DNA from: Glaciecola flavus
GTDB taxonomy: Bacteria; Pseudomonadota; Gammaproteobacteria; Enterobacterales; Alteromonadaceae
DNA: 64,000 nt
Assembly: GCF_042646125.1 (NCBI RefSeq)
Contig: NZ_JBHRSW010000015.1
Span: forward strand, 62,001-126,000
Direction: 5' to 3'
The position numbers were made by a program, and so were the translations under genes. Positions 45,467-54,418 of the stretch are shown here, in pieces (position 1 is the stretch's first letter; each line of letters opens with the position of its first letter). The notes under the pieces are model-generated. The model did not search any database and had not been told where the DNA came from. It saw nothing but the letters and a program-made list of their open reading frames with translations.

Positions 45467-46255
45467 ATGAAAGATAAACTAGTAAACCTGCATATTATTG
45501 GTGCACAAAAATCGGGGACTACGGCACTTGCCTATTTTTTGCAGCAACACAATAATATATATGTTGTTGATGGGAAAGAAGCACATATTTTCGACTCACC
45601 TGCTTTTTTACATAGCCACAAAAAAATGAAACATGCTCGTGTGGAGTACGCAGCCAAGTTGAGTCAGTATAAGGGCGAAGAGTATATATGTGACGCCACC
45701 CCTATAACCTGGTTTAGCCCTACGTTCTTAAAACATTGCTATGCATACAACAACGCGGCTAAATTTATCGTCGTTTTACGCAACCCTATTGAGCGAGCGT
45801 TGAGTCACTATCGTATGTCTGTAAACAAAGGGCATGAATCTCGCTCTTTTCTTACGGCTCTATTACTTGAGCACTTCAGATTAGCGAGATACAAAAATAA
45901 CTTATCATTTCAATCACCTTGGCGTCACCAAAGCTATCTAACGAGGGGGTGTTATGCGCCACAGTTACGCAATTTATTCGATACAATACCCGCAGACCAA
46001 GTATTGCTCTTGAACCAAGAAGCACTTATAAAAAAACATAACACCGTGCTTAAATCCGTTTTTCAGTTTTTAAACCTCCCCTATCAGTCAATAGCACCAG
46101 AACGGATATTTTGTAGTGAAAAGACTAAAGTAACAACAAACATTTTTTTTGGAAAATGTTACGCAAAAAGTTACTACTGGTTAAAACGAGAAAATCACAA
46201 GTATTGGCGGGCAATTATTGAAAATGCTTCAAAAACTGCTGATGGACAAAACTGA
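45467..46255 (+). CDS. PAPS-dependent carbohydrate sulfotransferase
   Basis: Protein of 262 residues. The 5'-phosphosulfate loop is IIGAQKSGTTALAYFLQQ near the N-terminus. The 3'-phosphate motif is FIVVLRNPIERALSHYRMS. Both are the classical pair of the Sulfotransfer_1 family, and the spacing resembles heparan-type N-/O-sulfotransferases. I start it at ATG 45467, just after AAGGGG; a TTG directly before it is in frame. It is the only plus-strand gene in this part of the island and its end overlaps the 892-residue gene by 41 bp (convergent). Confidence 0.86.
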   Translation: MKDKLVNLHIIGAQKSGTTALAYFLQQHNNIYVVDGKEAHIFDSPAFLHSHKKMKHARVEYAAKLSQYKGEEYICDATPITWFSPTFLKHCYAYNNAAKFIVVLRNPIERALSHYRMSVNKGHESRSFLTALLLEHFRLARYKNNLSFQSPWRHQSYLTRGCYAPQLRNLFDTIPADQVLLLNQEALIKKHNTVLKSVFQFLNLPYQSIAPERIFCSEKTKVTTNIFFGKCYAKSYYWLKRENHKYWRAIIENASKTADGQN

Positions 46256-48893
46256 TTGTGTTCTCTTGTTGCTTTAACCGGTGTAAGAGCTTTATTAAAA
46301 AATGGTGTTGTGTATTTTCGCGAATGGAAAGTGCAACGTTTAATCCAGCACTGTTTAACCAACACATATAAGCTACAGGATAATAAAATGGTCGGTTTTG
46401 GATATCATCGAGAACCCAAGGTGGATAAGATGGCAAGGCCATATGAGGGCAGTCTGTATCAGAGTATAGTTCATTAAACGACTGCTCTCCTCCAAGAGCG
46501 GTATACCAAGACACAACTAAGCTCTGCCTAGATAAGTCACTACTATCATGAGCACAATGTAAAAAGCAAGACCATGTTGCTGCACAATCAATACTTTTAT
46601 CACTATAAATCGCGCCTTTAATTCCTTTGCCATCCATTTGAATCAGTTTGCAGCCGATATTCTGAAAATAGTCTAAAGCTTCGCCATACTCAAATCTTTG
46701 CTCCTTGGTAAGCAGAATGTAAGTTTGTGCTTGCAGCTTTTTTTCCTTAAGTAGGGTATACAGCGCACCAAAAGCATAGGGTTCAAAATCGTAGACATAT
46801 ATCCTCAGAGACTTTGACTGTTCGGATACAGGCAAGGATGCTGTCGCGACCATTTTGTGGTAATCCGAACAGTCAATGTAATCCTTACGCTCTCGGATAT
46901 TAAATAGAAAGTTATATACTGTTTCGGGCCACAGAGAGCGCCAATGCTCATGAACACAATAACGTAAACTTGCTTTTACATTGATACCAGGTAAGCTTTT
47001 CAAGCCTAAGTCCAACCATTTTCGGTTGTCTTTACACAACATGCACAAACGTGAATTCAACCTATCTAGCATTTTTCCTAAATCTTCATTCTCGTACCCA
47101 ATCGAGAGTATTTGCTTGTAATCCAAAGAATGGGGAAGCAAGGCAAAGCGATGCTTAAGTGAAGAAAGGCCGGGCATGTCGTGGCTGTTGGCTGGTGCTT
47201 CGTTATCCGATTCACAAACATATATTTCGAATAACTTTGCAGCTCCTTTAACTAAATTGGCAAGTTTTTCGTGGGGTAATAAACGATAATATTTATACAA
47301 AGCAGTATAAGCATCTCGCAAGTTTATTTTTTGCTCAACAGTTAAGCTCATCTCCTCGGATTGTACTATGTGTTTAAAACAAAGCCGTAGCGCTTTAAAA
47401 TATGCAAACTCTGCTATTCCAAACAAACCTAAATCTTTAGTTAGCTCCGCAATATGCATATATGCATCAAATGGCAGTGCCTCGAGCAGTAGCTTTTTAG
47501 AAAAAAATATAGAAAGTGACTCATTACTTACCAGGTTGTGAACATTGGCATCTAGTCTTAATGAATTTCTCGGAGCAGCACTCAAATCACCTAAACAGAA
47601 CTTCTCAAGAAACTGCTCGTGGATCACAATCTCATCATCGCACATTTCATTGAATCGCTGAGGCAAAGCTTGAACAGAGCGCAACGAAAACGGATTTGGT
47701 TTATGCAAATTGGTATCACTCAACGCCAACCAATCCGTTTGAGTGTCGACAAACAGAAGCCAGTTGCGAAGATCAAAAGGCGATTGCATGTTATCTATAC
47801 AGCGCTTTATATTTGCGCGCATTTTTAAAGTACGAGTAACAAGCCAGTGGCCTTGCATATGCGCTACTTTTGCTAGCGAGTCATAGTCTTGAACGCTCCC
47901 CAGCTCTCTCTGTAAGACTTCGTTATAGCTTTTACACGTTAATCGTTTAGGCGGAATTTGAATACATGCGCCACTCAACTCAGACCAAGTCAAACAAGAT
48001 AAATCCAATCTTTTGTCGCTAAACAAACTTTTACCCTGTTTTTGGGTCTCGCAAGCAAAAGAAAATGCTCCCCCAGTTTTTGATACCTTCTGAAATGGCA
48101 AATCGGACAGACTTTGCAGATTTTGGTAACACTCCTCTAACTTAACTTGCAATTTGCTATCTAGGACTTTTTCACACACTAGCGGAGTCTGCTCTGTCAA
48201 CATGTTGTCCTGATAGGTACTCAAATTGAACATCTCAGTAGTCAAATTTATACCCGATATTGCTGAGACAGGTGGCCTCCCGCCCTTTACTAATGCTTCT
48301 TGAGAGACAAGTAAGCAATCATGCGGGTGTGCTTTGACAAAATCACAAATAACCCTATTTGCAGACAGCCACATATTATATGGTAGGCTCGGATACTCCC
48401 AAAAGCTAAAATTAACAATGTGCTTGTTGATGTCATGGGCATTGTTGATTAAATGGCGACTATGGCGTTTTAGTAAAGAGTAAGCAGCTGTGCGCCAGTG
48501 GCGATAAATAAAAACAAACTTAATGTTTTTACCCCCAGCATGCTGCCAATCTTTTAGAAAATGCACAGCTCTTGGGTCTTTAACCCCTTGAATTATAGTG
48601 GAGTCGTTCTGCCTACCTTCTATGTAAGACTTAAGATAATTGCTTAACCATACTGGTTTTATTAATGGCTCACTATCGTGATAACGCCAATCAACACCAT
48701 TTAGCTGATAAATTTTGTCATGCAATCTAACTACAGGCATATCTTCCACATGACCCAGTGGATTACTGAATGTTGCCCCCATCAACTCTTGCCCCATATT
48801 CATTCCATTTGCTAGAAATGTCTGAGCTAAAAGCGAGGTTCCACTTCTATGAAACCCTGTGAGAAGATAAAAATAAGGTGAACAACTTGGCAT
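46215..48893 (-). CDS. Large sulfotransferase-like protein with unknown C-terminal region
   Basis: Protein of 892 residues. Residues 1-200 look like a sulfotransferase: LLTGFHRSGTSLLAQTFLANGMNMG as phosphosulfate loop, IIQGVKDPRAVHFLKDW, and FVFIYRHWRTAAYSLLKRHSR as the 3'-phosphate region. Residues ~200-640 are helical and not recognised. Residues ~670-890 (LRIYVYDFEPYAFGALYTLL, then a Trp/Tyr-rich segment with PSYPPWVLDDIQNRPFYYPV) form another globular part I do not recognise. No signal peptide is seen. It lies directly downstream of the other sulfotransferase (7 bp gap). Confidence 0.68.
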   Translation of the reverse strand: MPSCSPYFYLLTGFHRSGTSLLAQTFLANGMNMGQELMGATFSNPLGHVEDMPVVRLHDKIYQLNGVDWRYHDSEPLIKPVWLSNYLKSYIEGRQNDSTIIQGVKDPRAVHFLKDWQHAGGKNIKFVFIYRHWRTAAYSLLKRHSRHLINNAHDINKHIVNFSFWEYPSLPYNMWLSANRVICDFVKAHPHDCLLVSQEALVKGGRPPVSAISGINLTTEMFNLSTYQDNMLTEQTPLVCEKVLDSKLQVKLEECYQNLQSLSDLPFQKVSKTGGAFSFACETQKQGKSLFSDKRLDLSCLTWSELSGACIQIPPKRLTCKSYNEVLQRELGSVQDYDSLAKVAHMQGHWLVTRTLKMRANIKRCIDNMQSPFDLRNWLLFVDTQTDWLALSDTNLHKPNPFSLRSVQALPQRFNEMCDDEIVIHEQFLEKFCLGDLSAAPRNSLRLDANVHNLVSNESLSIFFSKKLLLEALPFDAYMHIAELTKDLGLFGIAEFAYFKALRLCFKHIVQSEEMSLTVEQKINLRDAYTALYKYYRLLPHEKLANLVKGAAKLFEIYVCESDNEAPANSHDMPGLSSLKHRFALLPHSLDYKQILSIGYENEDLGKMLDRLNSRLCMLCKDNRKWLDLGLKSLPGINVKASLRYCVHEHWRSLWPETVYNFLFNIRERKDYIDCSDYHKMVATASLPVSEQSKSLRIYVYDFEPYAFGALYTLLKEKKLQAQTYILLTKEQRFEYGEALDYFQNIGCKLIQMDGKGIKGAIYSDKSIDCAATWSCFLHCAHDSSDLSRQSLVVSWYTALGGEQSFNELYSDTDCPHMALPSYPPWVLDDIQNRPFYYPVAYMCWLNSAGLNVALSIRENTQHHFLIKLLHRLKQQENTISFVHQQFLKHFQ

Positions 48894-48900
48894 CGACTAC

Positions 48901-49734
48901 TTATTGCTGTGACAAAACTTGCTGTAGTCTATCAGTTATTTCTTGTTTAGTATAAAACCCGAAGGTATTCATCGAGGTAATGTGATTTTGCGCTGCTCTC
49001 AACTTATGCAAAACATCTTCCGGAAAATGACGTTCTTGATATGCCAGCTCAGATAAAGACGGAGAGGTAATATTGAACTTCTCGACCAATGCTTGACCAT
49101 TTGTTATGATAATATCTTCATAACGCACAGTGTTTTGGCGATAGGGCTCATAAGACTCACAAAACCATTCGTATATCGTGAACTGACGATTAAGCTCATC
49201 CAAACCTCGTAAACGGGATGCAAGCAAAGCGCTGTTTTGCTCACCTGCAGGCAAACGCCCTCTGCTAACTGGTAAACTAATCGTCCACCAAGATAACAGC
49301 ACATCTACAGGGTTTCTCACAACACAAACTATTGGAAACTCTCGACGCAACTCGGTTAATAAAGCCGTAAACAGAGCATTTTGTTTAATAACGAGTTGAA
49401 CATTCTTACCAATATATTGCTTCAGCAAAACACTTCCGCGGACTGCTTGCAACTTGCGCTTGCCGGTTGCTGCATCGACATTCAAGCCAACGGGGTTATT
49501 GACTGCCAAACCTTGTTTAGCGTCTCCCAATTCGATAGGTAAGCCCAGTGAAATGCTTTTCTTGATTTCTAAAACTTTGTCTTTTATCTGAAGGTAAGCA
49601 GGAGTCCTAGTATCCGGTATGAGCTTTGAGGGGTTGATAGGTTCGTGTAGTGCTAGAAAGACCTTTTGATTGTTAAGAATATTACAACATAATGTCGTGC
49701 CTGCTCGCGGCACCCCAGTTAAAAGAAACGTCAT
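48901..49734 (-). CDS. Sulfotransferase family protein
   Basis: Protein of 277 residues. The N-terminal FLLTGVPRAGTTLCCNIL is the phosphosulfate loop, and VCVVRNPVDVLLSWWTISLP the 3'-phosphate motif. KTQVRYEDII-type VRYEDIIITNGQALVEKF is the usual later conserved element. It is the most upstream gene of the minus-strand glycan/sulfation block and is 7 bp from the 892-residue gene. The acceptor is unknown; a surface sugar is likely from context. Confidence 0.8.
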   Translation of the reverse strand: MTFLLTGVPRAGTTLCCNILNNQKVFLALHEPINPSKLIPDTRTPAYLQIKDKVLEIKKSISLGLPIELGDAKQGLAVNNPVGLNVDAATGKRKLQAVRGSVLLKQYIGKNVQLVIKQNALFTALLTELRREFPIVCVVRNPVDVLLSWWTISLPVSRGRLPAGEQNSALLASRLRGLDELNRQFTIYEWFCESYEPYRQNTVRYEDIIITNGQALVEKFNITSPSLSELAYQERHFPEDVLHKLRAAQNHITSMNTFGFYTKQEITDRLQQVLSQQ

Positions 49735-49761
49735 TATAATAAAAAATACCCAAAAATAAAA

Positions 49762-49790
49762 AAGGCCACTGTTAAGTGGCCTTTACAACA
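49762..49790 (-). terminator. Terminator of the surface-layer-like gene
   Basis: On the minus strand AAAGGCCAC, loop TTAACA, GTGGCCTTT followed by TTT and AT-rich sequence. It lies 16 bases past the stop of the secreted-protein gene and before the sulfotransferase gene, so the secreted-protein mRNA is monocistronic. Confidence 0.88.
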
Positions 49791-49805
49791 TAGCATTTAC
49801 TACGT

Positions 49806-51224
49806 TTACTGAGTGACAACTAAATCAACAGTGTCTGTAGAACCATCAGACAAATTAATCGTCTGTGTAGTTGCTTTGATGTCGCCTTGGTTTGCTTCAA
49901 TTTCAATAGTAGCAGAAGTTCTTGTTCTACCATCAAGTGTAACAATATCAGATGCTCTGATTGCTAACACACTGTTTGCAGGAATAGTTCCTGTAGCAGC
50001 TGCACCAGCTGTCGCTGTAACACCAGTTTCAGTTCTAAAAGAAGTAGTGTATGCAGCATCTCGACTGCTAGAGTTTATTAAGTATACACGTTGATTGTAA
50101 TCACTAAAAGTAGTTAGATACGGGATAGCAACAGATGTAGTATCGTAAGATATTACACCTAACGACCCTGAGTTACCAGTATCTGCCAGCGCTACACTAT
50201 AACTACCACGATTTATAACGTCTTTCTCTGTACCATTCTCTAAACATAAGAAATGAGGTGTAGTAAGAGTAACATCTGCATTAGTAGTGAGTGTGTTTTT
50301 GTCTCCGTTTAGCGTAGATGCAACAGTACCTGAAGCACAGGCCGAACCAGTATCAACAGTCCACTTACCAAACGTAAAATCACCAGAAAACACTAGTTTT
50401 TGACTAATATCTAATACATCTGCAGTTGCAATGGCCATACTATCGTCCGGATCCAACGTGGTAGTTCCATTATAACCACTTACATCCATAGAGCCAACTG
50501 TAGCTAGAGTATCGCCAATTCGTCCAGGTGATGTAGAACCGTTATTTAGGAACTTCTTAAATTCGCTCGACACAGTTGCCTTGACATTCAGTGGTTTAGA
50601 AACAGTTCCGACCACACTAGTTGAGATAGACGCAATTTGACCAGTTTTAACACTAGAATTCAGCGAATTTGATTTGTTAGACGCTTGTGCAAAGTCTGTA
50701 TATTGAGCAAACGTAATGGACGCAGCTTCCGTTTGCGAGATATCCAAGCTTGGAAGTGCAAGAACGAAGTCATCAGTGGAGCTCAAGGCCGCAGTAGAGA
50801 TATCTACCTGAAAAATCGCAAAGGTTGACTCGTCAGTACCACCCTCAAGCAAGGTAACTGCCGCAACAGGCGATGGACTTGCAGAAGAAGTAATAGTTAC
50901 CGAGTCGGCGCTACCGCCAGCACCATCACCTGCAATCGCTGAGCCACTATTGAATCTTGCATTAGTTAAATCATACCGTATGAAGCGAGTACCACCAGCA
51001 GCAATACCAACACCTGCGTTTACAAGAACGTTTAGTTCACCAGAACCACCCTGAACCACCAAGAAACCATCTTCTTCTACGTTTGCAGAACCGCCAGAAG
51101 CAATGATAGCAGCTCTTTCGTACACGAGGGCTTGGCTAGTGGTCGCATTCAAATCGATAGCGGCTGTAGCAGCGCCAGAGAATAAGGCTGCAACTGAGAC
51201 AGCCAGTAATTTTTTATTTAGCAT
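49806..51224 (-). CDS. Exported surface-layer-like protein (candidate T2SS substrate)
   Basis: Protein of 472 residues with a clear signal peptide (MLNKKLLAVSVAALFSGAATA, cleavage ATA|A). The mature protein is rich in Thr, Ser, Ala, Gly, Val and Asp, with few Lys/Arg and only two cysteines. It shows many short beta-strand-like segments, a profile of beta-rich surface-layer proteins. Its size and composition resemble the Slr4-type surface-layer proteins described in marine Gammaproteobacteria, but I could not test that. It has its own promoter, a strong CAGGAG ribosome binding site 6 bases before ATG, and its own terminator, which fits very high expression. It lies directly after gspK of a dedicated type II secretion operon. 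Confidence 0.72.
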   Translation of the reverse strand: MLNKKLLAVSVAALFSGAATAAIDLNATTSQALVYERAAIIASGGSANVEEDGFLVVQGGSGELNVLVNAGVGIAAGGTRFIRYDLTNARFNSGSAIAGDGAGGSADSVTITSSASPSPVAAVTLLEGGTDESTFAIFQVDISTAALSSTDDFVLALPSLDISQTEAASITFAQYTDFAQASNKSNSLNSSVKTGQIASISTSVVGTVSKPLNVKATVSSEFKKFLNNGSTSPGRIGDTLATVGSMDVSGYNGTTTLDPDDSMAIATADVLDISQKLVFSGDFTFGKWTVDTGSACASGTVASTLNGDKNTLTTNADVTLTTPHFLCLENGTEKDVINRGSYSVALADTGNSGSLGVISYDTTSVAIPYLTTFSDYNQRVYLINSSSRDAAYTTSFRTETGVTATAGAAATGTIPANSVLAIRASDIVTLDGRTRTSATIEIEANQGDIKATTQTINLSDGSTDTVDLVVTQ

Positions 51225-51319
51225 TTAAAACTCCTGAGAGTGTAGATTAAGTTTTTTTGTTTGTCTTGGCGCACTGCCAACATAGTAATCTGAGTGACTT
51301 TGCACCAGACATCCCCTAT

Positions 51320-51348
51320 AAGGTACAACACCAATTTGTCGCGTTCAA
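51320..51348 (-). promoter_or_regulatory. Candidate promoter of the surface-layer-like gene
   Basis: On the minus strand TTGAAC (51348-51343) is 17 bp from TACCTT (51325-51320). The -35 is good, the -10 weak. It would give a leader of roughly 90 nt to the ATG at 51224. The 290-bp gap upstream of the gene has no other open frame. Confidence 0.45.
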
Positions 51349-51514
51349 CTTTTTTATTGTATAACTCATTGTTTTTTTGAAACAACAAGAGCAAAAAGCT
51401 AAATAAATATCGGCGCGATCCCTCAAATATTTACTAGCTTTATAACTTTATAGCATGAAAAGTAAGTTTTGCAAGGATTACAACAAAATTTTAGGTATAA
51501 AAATCAGCATAAAG

Positions 51515-52474
51515 TTATTGATAGATTTTCGAGGTAAACGGCTTTGCAAGGTTATCTCCCACTTGAATATGGCTTTTTACCTGCACACCTTCATGCCACA
51601 CCAATACGGCAAAACGTTTACCGCCTAATACGGAATAATATTCATCCTGCAGATTAACTATACTAGGTTCCATTTGTGTCAGACTGTTTAGTGACTCCAA
51701 CCACTCCCCTTTTTCGCGCATTTGTTGCACTTTATCTGCACTGTCAGGAAAGAGCCTTTTCCAAAGCCTTATCGGCACCGCATTAAAATTTAATATCGAG
51801 GTGCGTCCTAATGAACAATGTTCTAATAGAGAATCATCTGTAAGCAGGTATGCCGACCAGTGAGCAACGGAATATAATTCAGTGCACGATTGTAAAAGGT
51901 AGTTGCTTGTATGATAACCCGAACTTGCTTCTTTGCCAGCGGCAGACTGTGTGTCGTCTTCATCGGCGTAATCTCTCAATGAATCGAGTAGCCTGTGCTT
52001 ATTGATCGAGCTCACTCGACTATTGTTCAAATATCGCGACAACCAAAACTGTTCACTTGTATTTATCGCAATCAAGCCCGCCATATTTTGTATGGCAAAG
52101 GAAAGGCTATTTTCTGTTGTAATAACTTGCCCATCCACTCTTAATTCGTCGCCTGTCGTTCGATTTACGAAGAAACCGTCTTCATTCGTGATAGCACCTT
52201 CTGGGTTTCTTCCTTGGCTAATGCCGGCAACGGTTAGCCGCTGGGTAGACAACAAATATATTAATTCGGCTTTTTTTGAATGAGCTAAAGCCAAGTTATA
52301 AAAGTTTTGCTGCGACTGAGTAGCAATATTTAGCCGCTCTTCCATTATGACGCTGGCACTACTGATTAATATACTAGCAATAATTAGGAATCCAAGCACA
52401 GCTAATAGCACTACGCCTCTTTGAACGGATAGCCTTGACACGTCTTGCGGTTGAAAGATATCTTTAAAATTCAT
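51515..52474 (-). CDS. gspK: Type II secretion minor pseudopilin GspK
   Basis: Minor pseudopilin that caps the type II secretion pseudopilus. From ATG 52474 it has 319 residues, the usual GspK size, larger than other pseudopilins. The cleavage region RG|VVLLAVLGFLIIASILI lacks Glu at +5, as is normal for GspK. The globular part includes NLNA-like ILNFNAVPIRLWKRLFP near the C-terminus and FAIQNMAGLIAINT. The start overlaps gspJ by 11 bp. It is the last gene of gspE-K. Confidence 0.88.
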   Translation of the reverse strand: MNFKDIFQPQDVSRLSVQRGVVLLAVLGFLIIASILISSASVIMEERLNIATQSQQNFYNLALAHSKKAELIYLLSTQRLTVAGISQGRNPEGAITNEDGFFVNRTTGDELRVDGQVITTENSLSFAIQNMAGLIAINTSEQFWLSRYLNNSRVSSINKHRLLDSLRDYADEDDTQSAAGKEASSGYHTSNYLLQSCTELYSVAHWSAYLLTDDSLLEHCSLGRTSILNFNAVPIRLWKRLFPDSADKVQQMREKGEWLESLNSLTQMEPSIVNLQDEYYSVLGGKRFAVLVWHEGVQVKSHIQVGDNLAKPFTSKIYQ

Positions 52475-53087
52475 ATTCACCAAACGTTGCCATTTCAACG
52501 GGTACTTCAGCCGGCCCTCTATTTTTGGGTATGGCAACTACCCAAATTTGATTTTCACTTTCCGTATTGGCAGTAATATAGACCGCGTTTGGTAACACAG
52601 ATCTTTCGGGACGAAAGATCGATGATTGCTCTTTGTTTTCATTTGCATAGACAAAGCTCAACGGGACGTCAGTTTTGTGTGTATCGACATACTCGCCGGA
52701 TAGACGATTTACATATCGCAGGGTATAAATATCTTGGTTATGCTTGTCTTCTGCTACCAGTATCTCCCAACTAAGCCGCGTCGGTTGACTGGTTTCAGAA
52801 TCAATAGCGCCTACAGAAAAGAAGGTGATTGAACGAGCATCACCATAAAAAGAAGGACGCTCTGGGTGAAACTGTATTGCATTTTCTATGCTACTCCTAA
52901 ACCAAAACGCGGCAAGATTTGCAGAATGATTGAGCTGTTTGTGCTCCAAACGTTCAAAGCTCTTCCAAATTACTGATAACGACGACAATAACAAAGTCGT
53001 CACAAGCGACAGAATAACTAAAACAACTAACAACTCCATGATTGTGAAGCCATTTGATTTAGTTATATTGGGATGGATATGTTTCAC
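52464..53087 (-). CDS. gspJ: Type II secretion minor pseudopilin GspJ
   Basis: Minor pseudopilin of 207 residues. The prepilin peptidase site is NG|FTIMELLVVLVILSL, with Glu at +5, followed by a hydrophobic helix. The C-terminal part has the beta-rich fold of GspJ, with SVGAIDSETSQPTRLSWEIL and VVAIPKN. It partners with GspI and GspK at the pilus tip. It overlaps gspK by 11 bp and is 14 bp after gspI. Confidence 0.86.
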   Translation of the reverse strand: MKHIHPNITKSNGFTIMELLVVLVILSLVTTLLLSSLSVIWKSFERLEHKQLNHSANLAAFWFRSSIENAIQFHPERPSFYGDARSITFFSVGAIDSETSQPTRLSWEILVAEDKHNQDIYTLRYVNRLSGEYVDTHKTDVPLSFVYANENKEQSSIFRPERSVLPNAVYITANTESENQIWVVAIPKNRGPAEVPVEMATFGEYEF

Positions 53088-53101
53088 CCAAAACCTCGCA
53101 A

Positions 53102-53524
53102 TTATTGTTCAAGCCACTGCTTAGTCATCGCAGTAGTCACCGATGCAACTTCTCTGTTGTCGATGTAAAAAGACAAATCAACGTTGAACAACACCACATT
53201 CCAAGCAGGTTGCCGCCGATAATACTCATTTTTAGATTGCCGTAAGATTGTACTTCGCCAACGAATGACTATTTCCTGTATTTGAAACGAGCCTTCACGC
53301 TGTTTTTTGAACTCGACACTTTCCAAATAGGCAATCGCCTGTTCAAGTGTATCTTCTAACTTTAGCTGCTGGTTTACTCTCACACTTGCTCGCTGAGCAT
53401 TGCTTACCCATTCTGACAACAAACTAATAACAATGGACAAAACAACCAGAGCAACAAGTGATTCTATCAATGAAAAACCCATCGACTTGCGCATGTAAAT
53501 TTTCTTTGGGTTCAACACTTTCAT
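53102..53524 (-). CDS. gspI: Type II secretion minor pseudopilin GspI
   Basis: Minor pseudopilin of 140 residues. The class-3 signal is KSMG|FSLIESLVALVVLSIV with Glu +5. The short C-terminal globular domain includes VIRWRSTI and a beta-hairpin (VDLSFYIDNREVASV). It nucleates pseudopilus assembly with GspJ and GspK. The gene lies between gspH and gspJ in the expected order. Confidence 0.85.
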   Translation of the reverse strand: MKVLNPKKIYMRKSMGFSLIESLVALVVLSIVISLLSEWVSNAQRASVRVNQQLKLEDTLEQAIAYLESVEFKKQREGSFQIQEIVIRWRSTILRQSKNEYYRRQPAWNVVLFNVDLSFYIDNREVASVTTAMTKQWLEQ

Positions 53525-53557
53525 TTAAATTTGTTATTTCTCGTGAGCATGAACTAG

Positions 53558-53965
53558 TCAATTTTGAAGCTGAACATAACAATATGGCGGGTCTATTGAA
53601 TAAACGCGCGTAACGCTGTTAGCTTCTGCAATAGTAAGAGTCGAGCCTTTGCAAAGACCACTACTCAATACAATCAGGTCAGGGTCGAAAAAAAAAGTAA
53701 ATTTACTCAATTCTTTGGGCAAGTTTTGTATTGCTTGCTCAGACTTAAACCTGACTGGCGTATTCGTCATTTTGGCCTGTATTGGTAATGCAGAAAAAAA
53801 GCTCTGTACTTCTCTATCAATCGCTGCATTTTGGGATGACTTTATCCACTGAAATATATTAGGCGCGATTACAGCCGACAGTAAACCAACAATTACAAGA
53901 ACAACGAGTACTTCCACAATGGTGAAACCCTTTGTAACAGGGAGTTTGTCAAACTTTCGGCACAT
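53558..53965 (-). CDS. gspH: Type II secretion minor pseudopilin GspH
   Basis: Minor pseudopilin of 135 residues. The cleavage motif is TKG|FTIVEVLVVLVIVGLLSAVI with Glu +5. The GspH globular domain is short here. It overlaps gspG by 17 bp. It links the minor pseudopilin tip to the GspG shaft. The small size makes the H assignment rely on gene order and the pilin-like N-terminus. Confidence 0.82.
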   Translation of the reverse strand: MCRKFDKLPVTKGFTIVEVLVVLVIVGLLSAVIAPNIFQWIKSSQNAAIDREVQSFFSALPIQAKMTNTPVRFKSEQAIQNLPKELSKFTFFFDPDLIVLSSGLCKGSTLTIAEANSVTRVYSIDPPYCYVQLQN

Positions 53966-54374
53966 AACCTACATCTGCATTTAGTCCTTCTCCACCCGCA
54001 ACACCATCAGCACCATTACTGTATAAATAAAATCCTTGAGGTGCATTGCTATCTACTCTGTATACATATCCTGAGTTCCACGGGTCTAACGGAAGCTCAT
54101 CATCAAGGTAAGGCCCAGACCAATAGCGATTTTGCTGAGATGGAGCCGTGTTTAAATCTTGGAGCTTCTCAGGGTATCTTCCTACATCTAAACGATAAGT
54201 TTGCAAGGCCATCTTCAGAATTTTAATTTGTGCTTCAGCTGCTCTCACCTTTGATGTCTCAGCTTTTCCCAAAAACTGTTGCCCAACAATCCCAGCCAGT
54301 AAACCAAGGATGACCAATACTACTAGCAACTCAATCATACTAAAGCCATATTGGCGAGCGTTTATTTTTTTCAT
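53949..54374 (-). CDS. gspG: Type II secretion major pseudopilin GspG
   Basis: Major pseudopilin of 141 residues that builds the pseudopilus shaft. The prepilin motif is YG|FSMIELLVVLVILGLLAGIV with Glu +5. The core has VGRYPEKLQDL and PLDPWNSGYVYR, and the calcium-binding C-terminal segment NGADGVAGGEGLNADVG. This is the best diagnostic gene of the cluster after gspE and gspD. It follows gspF by 44 bp. Confidence 0.94.
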   Translation of the reverse strand: MKKINARQYGFSMIELLVVLVILGLLAGIVGQQFLGKAETSKVRAAEAQIKILKMALQTYRLDVGRYPEKLQDLNTAPSQQNRYWSGPYLDDELPLDPWNSGYVYRVDSNAPQGFYLYSNGADGVAGGEGLNADVGYVPKV

Positions 54375-54418
54375 TACTTTTTTACTACCTTTTAATTTAT
54401 TTGAAACACACTTTATTT

